Shown in pieces: positions 24,164 to 32,754 of a stretch of DNA of 54,457 nt. Both the position numbers and the translations under genes were made by a program. The stretch comes from an uncultured Oscillospiraceae bacterium. GTDB lineage: Bacteria; Bacillota; Clostridia; Oscillospirales; Oscillospiraceae. Every line of letters starts with the position of its first letter. The stretch's first letter is position 1. Below the pieces are notes generated by a model. It saw nothing but the letters and a program-made list of their open reading frames with translations. It searched no databases and had not been told where the DNA came from. The stretch lies in the NCBI GenBank assembly GCA_934591705.1, contig CAKTPM010000012.1, positions 1 to 54,457 on the forward strand, in the 5' to 3' direction.

Positions 24164-26118
24164 GCATCGGCATTTTCATTGGGGTGTTCTTCCCCGTTCT
24201 CGCCGCCATCCTCCTGGCCGCCCTGGGCGGCAAGGAGGAGCGCACCCTCTATTTAGGCGGTATTTTGGCCACCGGCACGGTGCTGCTGGCCATGCTCCTC
24301 TGTGCCCTCCAGGACGGCGGCACCCTGACGCTGCCCGTCATGGGACTTACCTTTACCCTGGGCGGCTTCCAGCGGGTTTACGGCCTGGTGGTGGCCTTTA
24401 TGTGGTTCATCGCGGCCCTTTTGAGCCCCCAGTATTTCAAGGGGCACCACAACCTCAAGCGCTACTATTTCTTCTTTGTGCTTTGCCTGGGCTTCACCCT
24501 GGGGGTCTTCCTCTCCGGGGATCTGATGACCACCTTCACCTTCTTCGAGCTGATGAGCCTGGGGTCCTATGTGTGGGTGGTGCAGGAGGAGACGGAGGGG
24601 GCCATCCGGGCTGGCGGCACCTACCTGGCCATCGCCGTGTTAGGCGGCCTGGTAACGCTGATGGGCCTTTTCATGCTCCACGATCTCACCGGCACGCTTG
24701 TGATCGCCGAACTGGGCAACGCCTGCGCCGCCGTGGAAAACCGGGGCGCGCTCTGGGGCAGTGCCGTGTGCATCCTCTTCGGCTTTGCCGCCAAGGCGGG
24801 CATGTTTCCCCTGCACATCTGGCTGCCCAAGGCCCACCCGGTGGCCCCGGCTCCGGCCTCGGCCCTGCTCTCCGGCGTGCTGACCAAGGCGGGCATCTTC
24901 GGGGTACTGCTCATCACCGCCGACATTCTCACCGGCGAGCACGGCTGGGGCGTGCTGCTGCTGGTATTGGGCAGCAGCACCATGGTGCTGGGAGCGGTGA
25001 TGGCCGTGTTCGGTACGGACATCAAGTACATCCTGGCCTGCTCCTCTCTGAGCCAGATCGGCTTTATCACCGTGGGTGTCTCCATGCTGTGCCTGCTGGG
25101 GGCCCATAACGCCCTGGCGGCCCATGGCACCGTGCTCTACATGATGAACCACTCCCTGGTGAAGTTAACGCTCTTTCTCTTCGCCGGCGTGGTATACTGC
25201 AACACCCACGCCCTGGATCTCAACGCCATCCGGGGCTTCGGCCGGGGCAAGCCCCTGCTCCACGCCGTCTTCCTCTGCGGTGCCTGCTCCCTGGCGGGTG
25301 TGCCGGGGACCCTGGGGTATCTCTCCAAGACCCTGGTCCATGAGGCCATTGTGGAGTATGCCGCCGAGACCGGCTCCGGGGCCGTGACGGCGGTGGAGTG
25401 GCTGTTTCTCTTCTCCGGCGGCCTTACGGCGGCGTATCTGCTGAAAATGTATGTGGCCATCTTCTGGTCCGCTCCCGCCCAAGGGCTCCACAGCCGCGAT
25501 AGCTGGGGCACCGCCGCCACCCGCATAGCCCTGTGCGCCGCCGCCATCACCCTGCCGGCTCTGGGCCTTACGCCCCACGCCGTCTCCGAGAGGATCGCCG
25601 CCGTGACGCTGCCCTTCACCGGCGGCCACCCCTTCTCCCACGCCATCCACTACTTCAGCTGGGTGAACCTCAAGGGCGTGGTCATCTCCCTGGGCATCGG
25701 CGCGGCGGTGTACCTGCTCTTTATCCGCCGGGTGCTGCTGAAAAAGGGTGTATATCTCGACCGCTGGCCCCTGTGGCTCTCCCTGGAGAACAGCGTCTAT
25801 GTCCCCGCCATCCGGGGCCTGTGGGTGGTGCTCTTTGCCGTTGTCCACGCCATCTGCGACCTGCCGGATGCCCTCATCCTCCTCTTGGGCCGCACGGTGC
25901 TGCGGCCCAGCGCCGGGGAAGCCCCCTCCCTCTATCACCGGGAGCTGCACCGCTATGCCCTGCGCCACCGGCTCACCGACCATCAGCTCTCCGACCGGGT
26001 GGATACCGCCCAGGAGGAGGCCGACCGTATGCGGGGCAGTCTGAGCTTCGGCCTGCTGCTGACGGTGTTTGGCCTCTGCGCCGTGCTGCTCTATGTGATT
26101 TTGTATGTGTTCTGGTGA
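24160..26118 (+). CDS. MrpD-like antiporter subunit 4 with C-terminal extension
   Basis: Longest antiporter subunit, 652 residues. I chose ATG 24160 (MSIGIFIGVFFPVL), which overlaps the previous stop. The core keeps the helix-5 Glu (TFFELMSLGSY), helix-7 Lys (GFAAKAGMFPLHIWLPKAHP) and MMNHSLVKLTLF. After residue about 480 come at least three further hydrophobic segments, with a long charged loop before the last helix at the C-terminus. Such an extension recalls the NuoL/MrpA-type lateral helix, but I cannot confirm homology. A bidirectional terminator ends the operon. Confidence 0.88.
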   Translation: MSIGIFIGVFFPVLAAILLAALGGKEERTLYLGGILATGTVLLAMLLCALQDGGTLTLPVMGLTFTLGGFQRVYGLVVAFMWFIAALLSPQYFKGHHNLKRYYFFFVLCLGFTLGVFLSGDLMTTFTFFELMSLGSYVWVVQEETEGAIRAGGTYLAIAVLGGLVTLMGLFMLHDLTGTLVIAELGNACAAVENRGALWGSAVCILFGFAAKAGMFPLHIWLPKAHPVAPAPASALLSGVLTKAGIFGVLLITADILTGEHGWGVLLLVLGSSTMVLGAVMAVFGTDIKYILACSSLSQIGFITVGVSMLCLLGAHNALAAHGTVLYMMNHSLVKLTLFLFAGVVYCNTHALDLNAIRGFGRGKPLLHAVFLCGACSLAGVPGTLGYLSKTLVHEAIVEYAAETGSGAVTAVEWLFLFSGGLTAAYLLKMYVAIFWSAPAQGLHSRDSWGTAATRIALCAAAITLPALGLTPHAVSERIAAVTLPFTGGHPFSHAIHYFSWVNLKGVVISLGIGAAVYLLFIRRVLLKKGVYLDRWPLWLSLENSVYVPAIRGLWVVLFAVVHAICDLPDALILLLGRTVLRPSAGEAPSLYHRELHRYALRHRLTDHQLSDRVDTAQEEADRMRGSLSFGLLLTVFGLCAVLLYVILYVFW

Positions 26119-26130
26119 AATGCCCAATCA

Positions 26131-26166
26131 AAAAGACCTGCCTTGCACCGGCAAGGCAGGTCTTTT
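26131..26166. terminator. Bidirectional terminator between antiporter operon and trkH
   Basis: A 16-bp stem (AAAAGACCTGCCTTGC with its complement, loop ACCG) has A- and T-tracts on both sides. Confidence 0.92.
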
Positions 26167-26235
26167 CTATATCCGCAGGTTTATCCGCAGGTTTTCTGTA
26201 TCCGTCTTTCTATCGCACCGTATATCCGCGCCGGC

Positions 26236-27678
26236 TCAGCTCCGCTTCCAGGTGCGGCGGCTGAGGAGCACCAGCATGGGCATCAGCTCCAGGCGGCCCA
26301 TGAGCATGATAATGCTCAGCACCACCTTGCTCACATCGGAGAGGATGCCGAAGTTGGCCATGGGGCCCAGGGCGCCCAGGCCGGGGCCTACATTGCTGAT
26401 GCAGGTCACCGAGGCGGAGAGGGCCTCCAGCAGGCCCACATTGTCCCAGGATACCACCACGGCGCCGCACATGGCAATGAGGCAGTAGGCCGTCAAAAAC
26501 GCTCCGGCGCCGCTGACCACCCGCTCGTCGATGGGAGCGCCGTCCACGGTGATGGTGCTCACATGGTTGGGGTGGAGAATGCGCTGGAGCTCCCGGCGGA
26601 AGCTGCGCAGCAGGATCTGGATGCGCCCCAGCTTGATGCCGCCGGCGGTGGAGCCGGCGCAGGCACCCGTGAGCATCAAAAGCAGCAGCACTGCCTGGGA
26701 AAAGGAGGGCCACAGGGCGAAATCCGCCGTGGCGTAGCCGGTGGTGGTGACCACGGTGACCACCTGAAAGGCGGCGTCCGTCAGGGCCCGGCCCAGGGTG
26801 GTATCGCTTTGCAGCAGCAGATTCAGCGCAATGCCGCCGGTGGTGAGGCCAAGCAGCAGGATGTAGAAGCGAAACTCCTCACTGTTCCACACCTCCCGCC
26901 AACGGCCCCGGAGGGCGGCATAGAGCACGGCGAAGTTGGTGCCCGCCAGCACGGTGAAGCCCGTGATGACCCAGATGGCCGCCGTGCCGTAGCTGCCCAC
27001 GCCGGCGCTGCGGATGGAAAAGCCGCCGGTGGCCATGGTGGTAAAGGCGTGGTTCACCGCGTCGAAAAGGGGCACCCCCGCCAGGCACAGCGCCGCCGTC
27101 TCCGCCGCGGTAAGGCCGATATAGATGGCATAGAGGATCTTGGCGGTATCGGAGACCTTGGGCACCAGCTTGGACTTCAGGGGCCCCGGGCTCTCCGCCC
27201 GCATGAGGAACACCGCGCCGTCCCCTAATTTGGGCATCAGCGCCAGGAACAGCACCAGGATGCCCATGCCGCCCATCCACTGGGTCAAGCTGCGCCAAAG
27301 GAGGATCGAGGGGCACAGCGCCTCCACATCCGCCAGGATGGTGGCGCCGGTGGTGGTGAGGCCGGACACGGTCTCAAAGACCGCATCCGTATAGCTCTGC
27401 ATGCTGCCGCTGAGCACATAGGGCAGCGCGCCGAAGAGCGTGAGCACCACCCAGCACAGGGCCACGGCCACATAGCCGTCCCGGCCCTGCATCTGCTGCC
27501 TTTCCACCCGCAGGCACCGCAGGATGAGGCCGCACACGGCGCAGATGCCGATCACAAGGGCAAAGCTCCGCCAGGCGCCGTCTCCATAGTACAGCGAGAT
27601 CATAAGGGGCAGCAGCAAAAAGCCCCCCAGCACCCACAGGGTCGCCCCCACCACATTGCCGATCAAACGAAAATTCAT
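26236..27678 (-). CDS. trkH: TrkH/KtrB-family potassium uptake channel subunit
   Basis: Membrane subunit of a Trk/Ktr potassium transporter, 480 residues. I chose the Met at 27678 (MNFRLIGNVVGATLWVLGG), behind GGGAGAG; the open frame runs 33 codons further without support. Four pore-loop/selectivity segments are visible: VSGLTTTGATI, FTTMATGGFSI, VVTTTGYATADF and TCISNVGPGLGALG. The regulatory TrkA/KtrA partner is not in the window. Its place beside a cation antiporter operon suggests a shared role in ion homeostasis, by context only. Confidence 0.93.
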   Translation of the reverse strand: MNFRLIGNVVGATLWVLGGFLLLPLMISLYYGDGAWRSFALVIGICAVCGLILRCLRVERQQMQGRDGYVAVALCWVVLTLFGALPYVLSGSMQSYTDAVFETVSGLTTTGATILADVEALCPSILLWRSLTQWMGGMGILVLFLALMPKLGDGAVFLMRAESPGPLKSKLVPKVSDTAKILYAIYIGLTAAETAALCLAGVPLFDAVNHAFTTMATGGFSIRSAGVGSYGTAAIWVITGFTVLAGTNFAVLYAALRGRWREVWNSEEFRFYILLLGLTTGGIALNLLLQSDTTLGRALTDAAFQVVTVVTTTGYATADFALWPSFSQAVLLLLMLTGACAGSTAGGIKLGRIQILLRSFRRELQRILHPNHVSTITVDGAPIDERVVSGAGAFLTAYCLIAMCGAVVVSWDNVGLLEALSASVTCISNVGPGLGALGPMANFGILSDVSKVVLSIIMLMGRLELMPMLVLLSRRTWKRS

Positions 27679-27727
27679 AGCTTCTCTCCCAGGTATCCAA
27701 GGGTATTCGTCCTGTTGAACACTAAAC

Positions 27728-27755
27728 ATTATAGAGCAAACTGTCCGGGTGTCAA
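27728..27755 (-). promoter_or_regulatory. Promoter of trkH
   Basis: On the minus strand TTGACA (27750-27755) and TATAAT (27728-27733), both perfect, are separated by 16 bases. Confidence 0.85.
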
Positions 27756-27988
27756 TAACCCTCGTTATTTTTAACAAAATTTTCGGCTCTATTTTGTCAT
27801 TTCCGTAAATTTTAATTTTCCATCCTTTAACCAGTTTTTAACAAAATTACGCAAATAGACCCTCCCTTTTTTGAAATGCGGTTTTTCGGTCTTTTTTGCC
27901 GCCGGCAGGTTTCCGAATTTTCTATTTTTGAATTTATTCTAAAGAAACTTCCAGAAATAGCTGCACGCCCTGATACATACGAAAAAAT

Positions 27989-28017
27989 TTGACATTTACT
28001 CTGATTTGTGCCATTCT
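27989..28017 (+). promoter_or_regulatory. Possible promoter of the hydrogenase operon
   Basis: A perfect TTGACA (27989-27994) is followed at 17 bases by a poor -10 (CATTCT). A weak core could reflect an activator, or the true start may lie elsewhere in the region. Confidence 0.4.
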
Positions 28018-28083
28018 AAGGCCAACCATATATCTCCCAGTGGAATTACCGCTTTTCCCCTGGGGAAAAAAGGAGTGATTTGC

Positions 28084-29919
28084 TTGAGCAGACTGGACAT
28101 CAAGACCCCCAGCAGGGCGCAGACAGTGGTGGACAATCTCTACCGCGATATGGAGCGCCGCATTGCGGCCAGCCCGCCGGGCCTGTGCCCCGTGGATATG
28201 TCTTTGAGCTTCCTGCAGCTTTGCCATGCGCAGACCTGCGGCAAGTGCGTACCCTGCCGCATCGGGTTAGGGCAGTTGAAAAAGCTGATCTCCCAGGTGC
28301 TGGACGGCACGGGCACCATGGACACCGTTTCCATCATCGAAAAGACCGCCCGCAGCATCGTCAACACCGCTGACTGCGCCATTGGCCGGGATGCCGCCCG
28401 GCTGGTGCTGGACGGCATCAACGGCTTCCGGGACGACTATGAGGAGCATGTGCTGCACCACCGCTGCCTGGCGGGCCTGCAGCTGCCGGTGCCCTGCGTG
28501 GCCATGTGCCCCGCCGGGGTGGATGTGCCCGGCTACATGGCCCTGGTGGGCGCCGGCCGCTGCGCCGACGCCGTGCGCCTCATCCGCAAGGACAACCCCT
28601 TCCCCACCGCCTGCGCCTACATCTGCGAGCATCCCTGCGAGGCCCGCTGCCGCCGCAATATGATCGACGACCCCCTGAACATCCGGGGCCTCAAGCGCTA
28701 CGCCGTGGACCACGCCGGGGAGGTGCCCCAGCCCCCCTGCGCTCCGGCCACCGGCAAGACCGTGGCCGTCATCGGCGGCGGCCCCAGCGGCCTGAGCTGC
28801 GCCTACTACCTGGCGCTGATGGGCCACAGGGTCACGGTGTTCGAGGAGCGCAAGCAATTGGGCGGCATGCTCCGCTACGGCATCCCCTCCTACCGCTTCC
28901 CCCGGGCGCTTCTGGACGCGGAGATCGCCTCCATTCTCTCCCTGGGCATCGAGGTACACACCGGTGTCACCGTGGGCAAGGATCTGTGGGTGGAGGAGAT
29001 CGAAAAGCAATATGACTGCGTGTACTTGGCCATCGGCGCCCACCAGGACAAAAAGACCGGCATCCCCGGTGAGGACAGCGGCCATGTGATGTCCGCCGTG
29101 GAGATGCTGCGGAGCATCGGCGACAATGTGATGCCCGACTTCACCGGCAAGCGGGTAGTGGTCATCGGCGGCGGCAATGTGGCCATGGATGTCACCCGCA
29201 GCTCCATCCGGCTGGGGGCCGCCAAGGTCACCTGCGTATACCGCCGCCGGCTGGAGGACATGACCGCCCTGCCCGACGAGATCACCGGCGCCATGGCCGA
29301 GGGCGCGGAGATGCGGGCCCTGGCTGCCCCGGTCCGCATCGAGGCGGACGAGGCGGGCAACGCCGCGGCCCTGTGGGTGCAGCCCCAGCTCATCGGCGAT
29401 GTGGATAAGTCCGGCCGGCCCCGGCCCGGCAACGCCGATCTGCCGGAGGAGCGGATCCCCGCGGACATCATCGTGGTGGCCATCGGCCAGGGCATCGAGA
29501 TCCAGGGCTTCGAGCAGGCCGGCGTCCCCATCCGCCGGGGCACCTTTGTGGCGGGGCTCTCCGGTCAGGTGTCCGAATCCGCCAAGCTCTTCGCCGGCGG
29601 CGACTGCGTCACCGGCCCCGCCACCGCCATCCGGGCCATTGCCGCCGGCAAGGTGGCTGCCGCCAATATCGACGCCCACCTGGGATACTGCCACGAGATC
29701 ACCGTGGAGATGGATATCCCCTCCCCCAAGCTCAACAACCGCGCGCCCCACGGCCGCATCAACACCACCGAGCGGGAGGCCTGTGAGCGCCGCTGCGACT
29801 TCGAGGACATCGAATGCGGCCTGACCGAGGAGGGGGCCCGCACGGAGGCCTCCCGCTGCCTCCGCTGCGACCACTACGGTTATGGTATTTTCAGAGGAGG
29901 TCGAACTGAGAAATGGTAA
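28084..29919 (+). CDS. GltD-like NAD(P)H flavoprotein partner of [FeFe] hydrogenase
   Basis: Predicted NAD(P)H:acceptor subunit, 611 residues. I chose TTG 28084, which follows AAAAAAGGAGTG; no in-frame ATG has a ribosome site. Residues about 45-120 resemble the C-terminal iron-sulfur domain of NuoF (TCGKCVPCRIG with Cys52, 55 and 58, then Cys98). Residues about 130-200 are the Cys-rich GltD N-terminal domain. FAD (VAVIGGGPSGLSCAYYLA) and NAD(P) (VVVIGGGNVAMDVTRS) Rossmann motifs follow. It overlaps hydA by seven bases. From memory, such GltD-linked hydrogenases are HydDB group A2, whose physiological partner is not settled. The cofactor (NADH or NADPH) is not clear from sequence. Confidence 0.88.
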   Translation: MSRLDIKTPSRAQTVVDNLYRDMERRIAASPPGLCPVDMSLSFLQLCHAQTCGKCVPCRIGLGQLKKLISQVLDGTGTMDTVSIIEKTARSIVNTADCAIGRDAARLVLDGINGFRDDYEEHVLHHRCLAGLQLPVPCVAMCPAGVDVPGYMALVGAGRCADAVRLIRKDNPFPTACAYICEHPCEARCRRNMIDDPLNIRGLKRYAVDHAGEVPQPPCAPATGKTVAVIGGGPSGLSCAYYLALMGHRVTVFEERKQLGGMLRYGIPSYRFPRALLDAEIASILSLGIEVHTGVTVGKDLWVEEIEKQYDCVYLAIGAHQDKKTGIPGEDSGHVMSAVEMLRSIGDNVMPDFTGKRVVVIGGGNVAMDVTRSSIRLGAAKVTCVYRRRLEDMTALPDEITGAMAEGAEMRALAAPVRIEADEAGNAAALWVQPQLIGDVDKSGRPRPGNADLPEERIPADIIVVAIGQGIEIQGFEQAGVPIRRGTFVAGLSGQVSESAKLFAGGDCVTGPATAIRAIAAGKVAAANIDAHLGYCHEITVEMDIPSPKLNNRAPHGRINTTEREACERRCDFEDIECGLTEEGARTEASRCLRCDHYGYGIFRGGRTEKW

Positions 29920-31649
29920 CACTGACTATCGACAAGAAAACCGTCACCGTGCCGGAGGGCACCACCATCTTAGAGGCCGCCCGCAGCGTGAACATCGACA
30001 TCCCCACGCTCTGCTACCTCAAGGACATCAATGAGATCGGCGCCTGCCGCATCTGCATGGTGGAGGTGGAGGGCTATGAGCGGCTGATCCCCTCCTGCAA
30101 CAATGTGGTAGCGCCGGGGATGACGGTGTACACCAACTCGCCCCGGGCCCGGGAGGCCCGGCGGGTGAACCTGCGGCTTTTGCTGAGCCAGCACGACACC
30201 CGCTGCACCCAGTGCACCCGCAGCGGCAACTGCAAGCTCCAGACCCTGACAAACGACTACAACCTCCTGGGGGATCACTACATTCTGGACCTCAAGAATA
30301 TCCCCGATGACTACAGCAATCCGGTGGTTCGGGTGGAGAACCGCTGCGTGCGGTGCATGCGCTGCATCCAGATCTGCGAAAAGGTACAGACCATGGGCAT
30401 CTGGGACCTGATGGGCACCGGCTCTCACACCACCATCGGCGTGGGCCGGGCCCGGACCCTGGCGGAGTCCGAGTGCACCTTCTGCGGCCAGTGCATCACC
30501 CACTGCCCGGTGGGCGCCCTCCAGGAGCGGGACGATACCGGCAAGGTCTTTGACGCCCTGGCGGACCCCGACAAGATCACCGTGGTACAGATCGCCCCCG
30601 CCGTCCGGGCGGCCTGGGCGGAGCACTACCACTTAGACCCCAAGTTCGCCACCGCCCAGCGGATGGTCAGCGCCCTGAAGGTCATGGGCTTCGACTATGT
30701 CTTTGACACGGACTTTACCGCCGACCTGACCATCATGGAGGAGGGCAGCGAGTTCATCCAGCGCTTTACCCACCGGGATCAGTATCGCTGGCCCATGTTC
30801 ACCAGCTGCTGCCCCGGCTGGGTGCGGTTCCTCAAGAGCCAGTACCCCGGCTATACCGCCAACCTCTCCACCGCCAAGAGCCCCCAGGGGATGTTCGGCG
30901 CGGTGGCCAAGAGCTACTTTGCCGACAAGCTGGGGGTGGATCCCCGGCGGATCTTCGTGGTGTCCATCATGCCCTGCACCGCCAAGAAGGCGGAGCGGGC
31001 CATCCCCAACCTCAACGATGCCTGCGGCGAGCCGGATGTGGATGTGGTGCTCACCACCCGGGAGATGGTGCGGATGTTCCGGGGCGAGCAGATCGCCCCC
31101 GCCACACTGCCGGAAACCCCCTTCGACAGCCCTCTGGGCACCTCCACCGGCGCGGCTGTGATCTTCGGCGCCACCGGCGGTGTGATGGATGCGGCCCTGC
31201 GCAGCGCCTATTACCTGGTCACCGGCCAAAACCCGGATGCCGATGCCTTCACCGCCGTCCGGGGCATGGACGGCTGGAAGGAGGCCACCATCACCATCCC
31301 CGGCGCGGGAGATGTGCGCGTGGCGGTGGTCAGCGGCCTGGGCAACACCCGCCGGCTCATGGAGGCGGTGAGCTCCGGAAGGGTGCGGTATGACTTCGTG
31401 GAGGTCATGGCCTGTCCCGGCGGGTGCGCCGGAGGCGGCGGCCAGCCCATCCATGACGGCGCGGAGCTGGCGGCGTACCGCGGGGATGTCCTCTGGGGCA
31501 TCGACAAGAATGCCGCCGTGCGCTTCAGCCACGAAAATCCCGATGTCCAGGCCCTCTATGCGGAGTTTTTGAAAAAGCCCCTGAGCCACCGGGCCCACGA
31601 GCTGCTCCACACCGAGTACGACTCCTGGGACATTCACCGGGTCCATTGA
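29913..31649 (+). CDS. hydA: [FeFe] hydrogenase, monomeric-type catalytic subunit
   Basis: Cytoplasmic iron hydrogenase, 578 residues, with the domain order of Clostridium CpI. It has a [2Fe-2S] domain (Cys34, 45, 48, 62), a His-Cys3 cluster (His94, Cys98, 101, 107), two [4Fe-4S] clusters (Cys145-155 and Cys188-198) and the H-cluster domain. All three signatures are intact: TSCCPGW (Cys299 proton relay, Cys300 ligand), MPCTAKKAE (Cys355) and EVMACPGGCAGGGGQP (Cys501 and Cys505). The proton-path residues in IMEEGSE and AKSPQ are also kept. It should be active if the HydEFG maturases, not present here, exist elsewhere. It is co-translated with the GltD-like partner. Confidence 0.95.
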   Translation: MVTLTIDKKTVTVPEGTTILEAARSVNIDIPTLCYLKDINEIGACRICMVEVEGYERLIPSCNNVVAPGMTVYTNSPRAREARRVNLRLLLSQHDTRCTQCTRSGNCKLQTLTNDYNLLGDHYILDLKNIPDDYSNPVVRVENRCVRCMRCIQICEKVQTMGIWDLMGTGSHTTIGVGRARTLAESECTFCGQCITHCPVGALQERDDTGKVFDALADPDKITVVQIAPAVRAAWAEHYHLDPKFATAQRMVSALKVMGFDYVFDTDFTADLTIMEEGSEFIQRFTHRDQYRWPMFTSCCPGWVRFLKSQYPGYTANLSTAKSPQGMFGAVAKSYFADKLGVDPRRIFVVSIMPCTAKKAERAIPNLNDACGEPDVDVVLTTREMVRMFRGEQIAPATLPETPFDSPLGTSTGAAVIFGATGGVMDAALRSAYYLVTGQNPDADAFTAVRGMDGWKEATITIPGAGDVRVAVVSGLGNTRRLMEAVSSGRVRYDFVEVMACPGGCAGGGGQPIHDGAELAAYRGDVLWGIDKNAAVRFSHENPDVQALYAEFLKKPLSHRAHELLHTEYDSWDIHRVH

Positions 31650-31659
31650 GAAAACGGAA

Positions 31660-31726
31660 AGCAGGGCGGGGTGTGATCACCCCGCCCTGCTGACAGTGTG
31701 CCGCGCCTGCGGCGCGCCTGTTTTTG
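31660..31726 (+). terminator. Tandem hairpins ending the hydrogenase operon
   Basis: A 14-bp stem (AGCAGGGCGGGGTG with complement, loop TGAT; 31660-31691) lacks a T-run. A second short stem (GCGCC/GGCGC, near 31703-31715) is followed by CTGTTTTTG. Confidence 0.7.
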
Positions 31727-31744
31727 CAATTTTTTCCGGATGGC

Positions 31745-31773
31745 TTGCGTTTTTTCGCATTTTCCTTTATGAT
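31745..31773 (+). promoter_or_regulatory. Promoter of the ECF sigma operon
   Basis: TTGCGT (31745-31750), a 17-base spacer and TATGAT (31768-31773). This is a housekeeping-type promoter, so basal expression should not need the encoded sigma factor. Confidence 0.65.
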
Positions 31774-31856
31774 GGATGATAATTTTTACTTTCCATGCCG
31801 AAAAGCCCTCTGCCCCCGGTGCATTCTGAAAAGCCATGAAAAAGGAAGTGAACGAT

Positions 31857-32405
31857 ATGGCCTGCGACGAGAGCTATTACCGCCAATATTTAAGCGGCGA
31901 TGACGAGGGACTCAGCGCCCTGATGAAGACATACGGTGATCCCCTGACGCTGTACATCGACGGCTATCTCCACGATGTCCATGAGTCCGAGGAGCTGATG
32001 CTGGATGTTTTCGGCTACCTGTTCACGAAAAAGCCCCGCATCCGGGACGGCGGCCTCAAGGCCTATCTCTACAAGGCCGCGCGGCACATGGCGCTGCGGC
32101 ATAAGCACAGGCGCAGGCCCCTTTTCTGCCTCGGTGATTTGGCGGAGGAGCCGGATGGCCGCCTGCTGGCGGAGGAGGTCCTTCGGACGGAGGAGCGCAA
32201 CCACATCCTGCACCTCTGCATGGGTGAGATGAACCCGGACTACCGGGAGGCGCTGTATCTCACTTATTTCGAGGACATGAGCTATGCCCAGGCGGCGGAG
32301 GTCATGGGAAGGACGGTCAAGCAGATCACCAACATGGTGTATCGGGGAAAAGAGAGTTTACGCAAGCTGCTGGAACGGGAGGGGATCACCAATGCGGAGC
32401 CATGA
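31857..32405 (+). CDS. ECF-type RNA polymerase sigma factor
   Basis: Alternative sigma factor of 182 residues with only regions 2 and 4. I chose ATG 31857 (MACDESYYRQYL), after AAAGGAAGTG; an upstream ATG at 31836 precedes that site. Region 2 covers about residues 5-80 (ESEELMLDVFGYLF; GGLKAYLYKAARHMA). Region 4 covers about 120-180, with a clear helix-turn-helix (DMSYAQAAEVMGRTVKQITN). It heads a four-gene operon of membrane proteins, the first of which overlaps it by 14 bases, an arrangement typical of sigma/anti-sigma pairs. Confidence 0.88.
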   Translation: MACDESYYRQYLSGDDEGLSALMKTYGDPLTLYIDGYLHDVHESEELMLDVFGYLFTKKPRIRDGGLKAYLYKAARHMALRHKHRRRPLFCLGDLAEEPDGRLLAEEVLRTEERNHILHLCMGEMNPDYREALYLTYFEDMSYAQAAEVMGRTVKQITNMVYRGKESLRKLLEREGITNAEP

Positions 32406-32754
32406 AGAACGGATCACGGAGACAAAAAGAAGGATCGCCCAAATGGAGCGGGAGAAAAAGCAGCGCCGCCATAAGATCATCCTGGCAGCGGCCGCGGCGG
32501 CGTGCCTGGCGCTGCTCATCGGCGTCTCCCTGGCCATGCCCGGCATAGCCGCGCGCATAGAGACCGGCAGCCACACCGGCCTTGAAACGGCGGCCAGTAT
32601 GTTTGGCGGCAGCGGGGCGCTGGGATACATCGTCATAGCGCTTCTGGCCTTTCTTTTGGGGGTATGCGTGAGCGTTTTGTGCTTCCGGCTGCGGCAGCTG
32701 CACCGGGACGACCCCCGGGAGCAGGAAAGTGAGGGGCACCATGGAGCTCCTTGA
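32392..32754 (+). CDS. Small two-helix membrane protein, candidate anti-sigma factor
   Basis: I do not recognise a family. The 120-residue product has a basic, helical cytoplasmic N-terminus (MRSHEERITETKRRIAQMER), a membrane helix (about 31-50), a roughly 35-residue extracytoplasmic loop, a second helix (about 85-105) and a charged tail. Its start is inside the sigma gene (14-base overlap, GGGAGGGGATCACCA upstream), so the two are co-translated. Position and topology fit a small anti-sigma factor or sensor, but no zinc-finger HxxxCxxC motif is present, so this role is inferred only. Confidence 0.7.
   Translation: MRSHEERITETKRRIAQMEREKKQRRHKIILAAAAAACLALLIGVSLAMPGIAARIETGSHTGLETAASMFGGSGALGYIVIALLAFLLGVCVSVLCFRLRQLHRDDPREQESEGHHGAP

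Larger units (their letters stand above)
27679..28083. other. 405-base AT-rich divergent region between trkH and the hydrogenase operon
   Basis: No gene is visible. It is clearly richer in A/T than its surroundings. It contains the trkH promoter, two exact copies of TTTTTAACAAAATT (27768-27781 and 27835-27848), each holding a Rex-like half-site TTAACAA, and a weak forward promoter at 27989-28017. Confidence 0.75.

Noticed and set aside
26767..27777. Upstream start for TrkH at 27777
   Set aside because: The extra 33 residues are hydrophilic, run through the promoter at 27728-27755, and lack a ribosome site.
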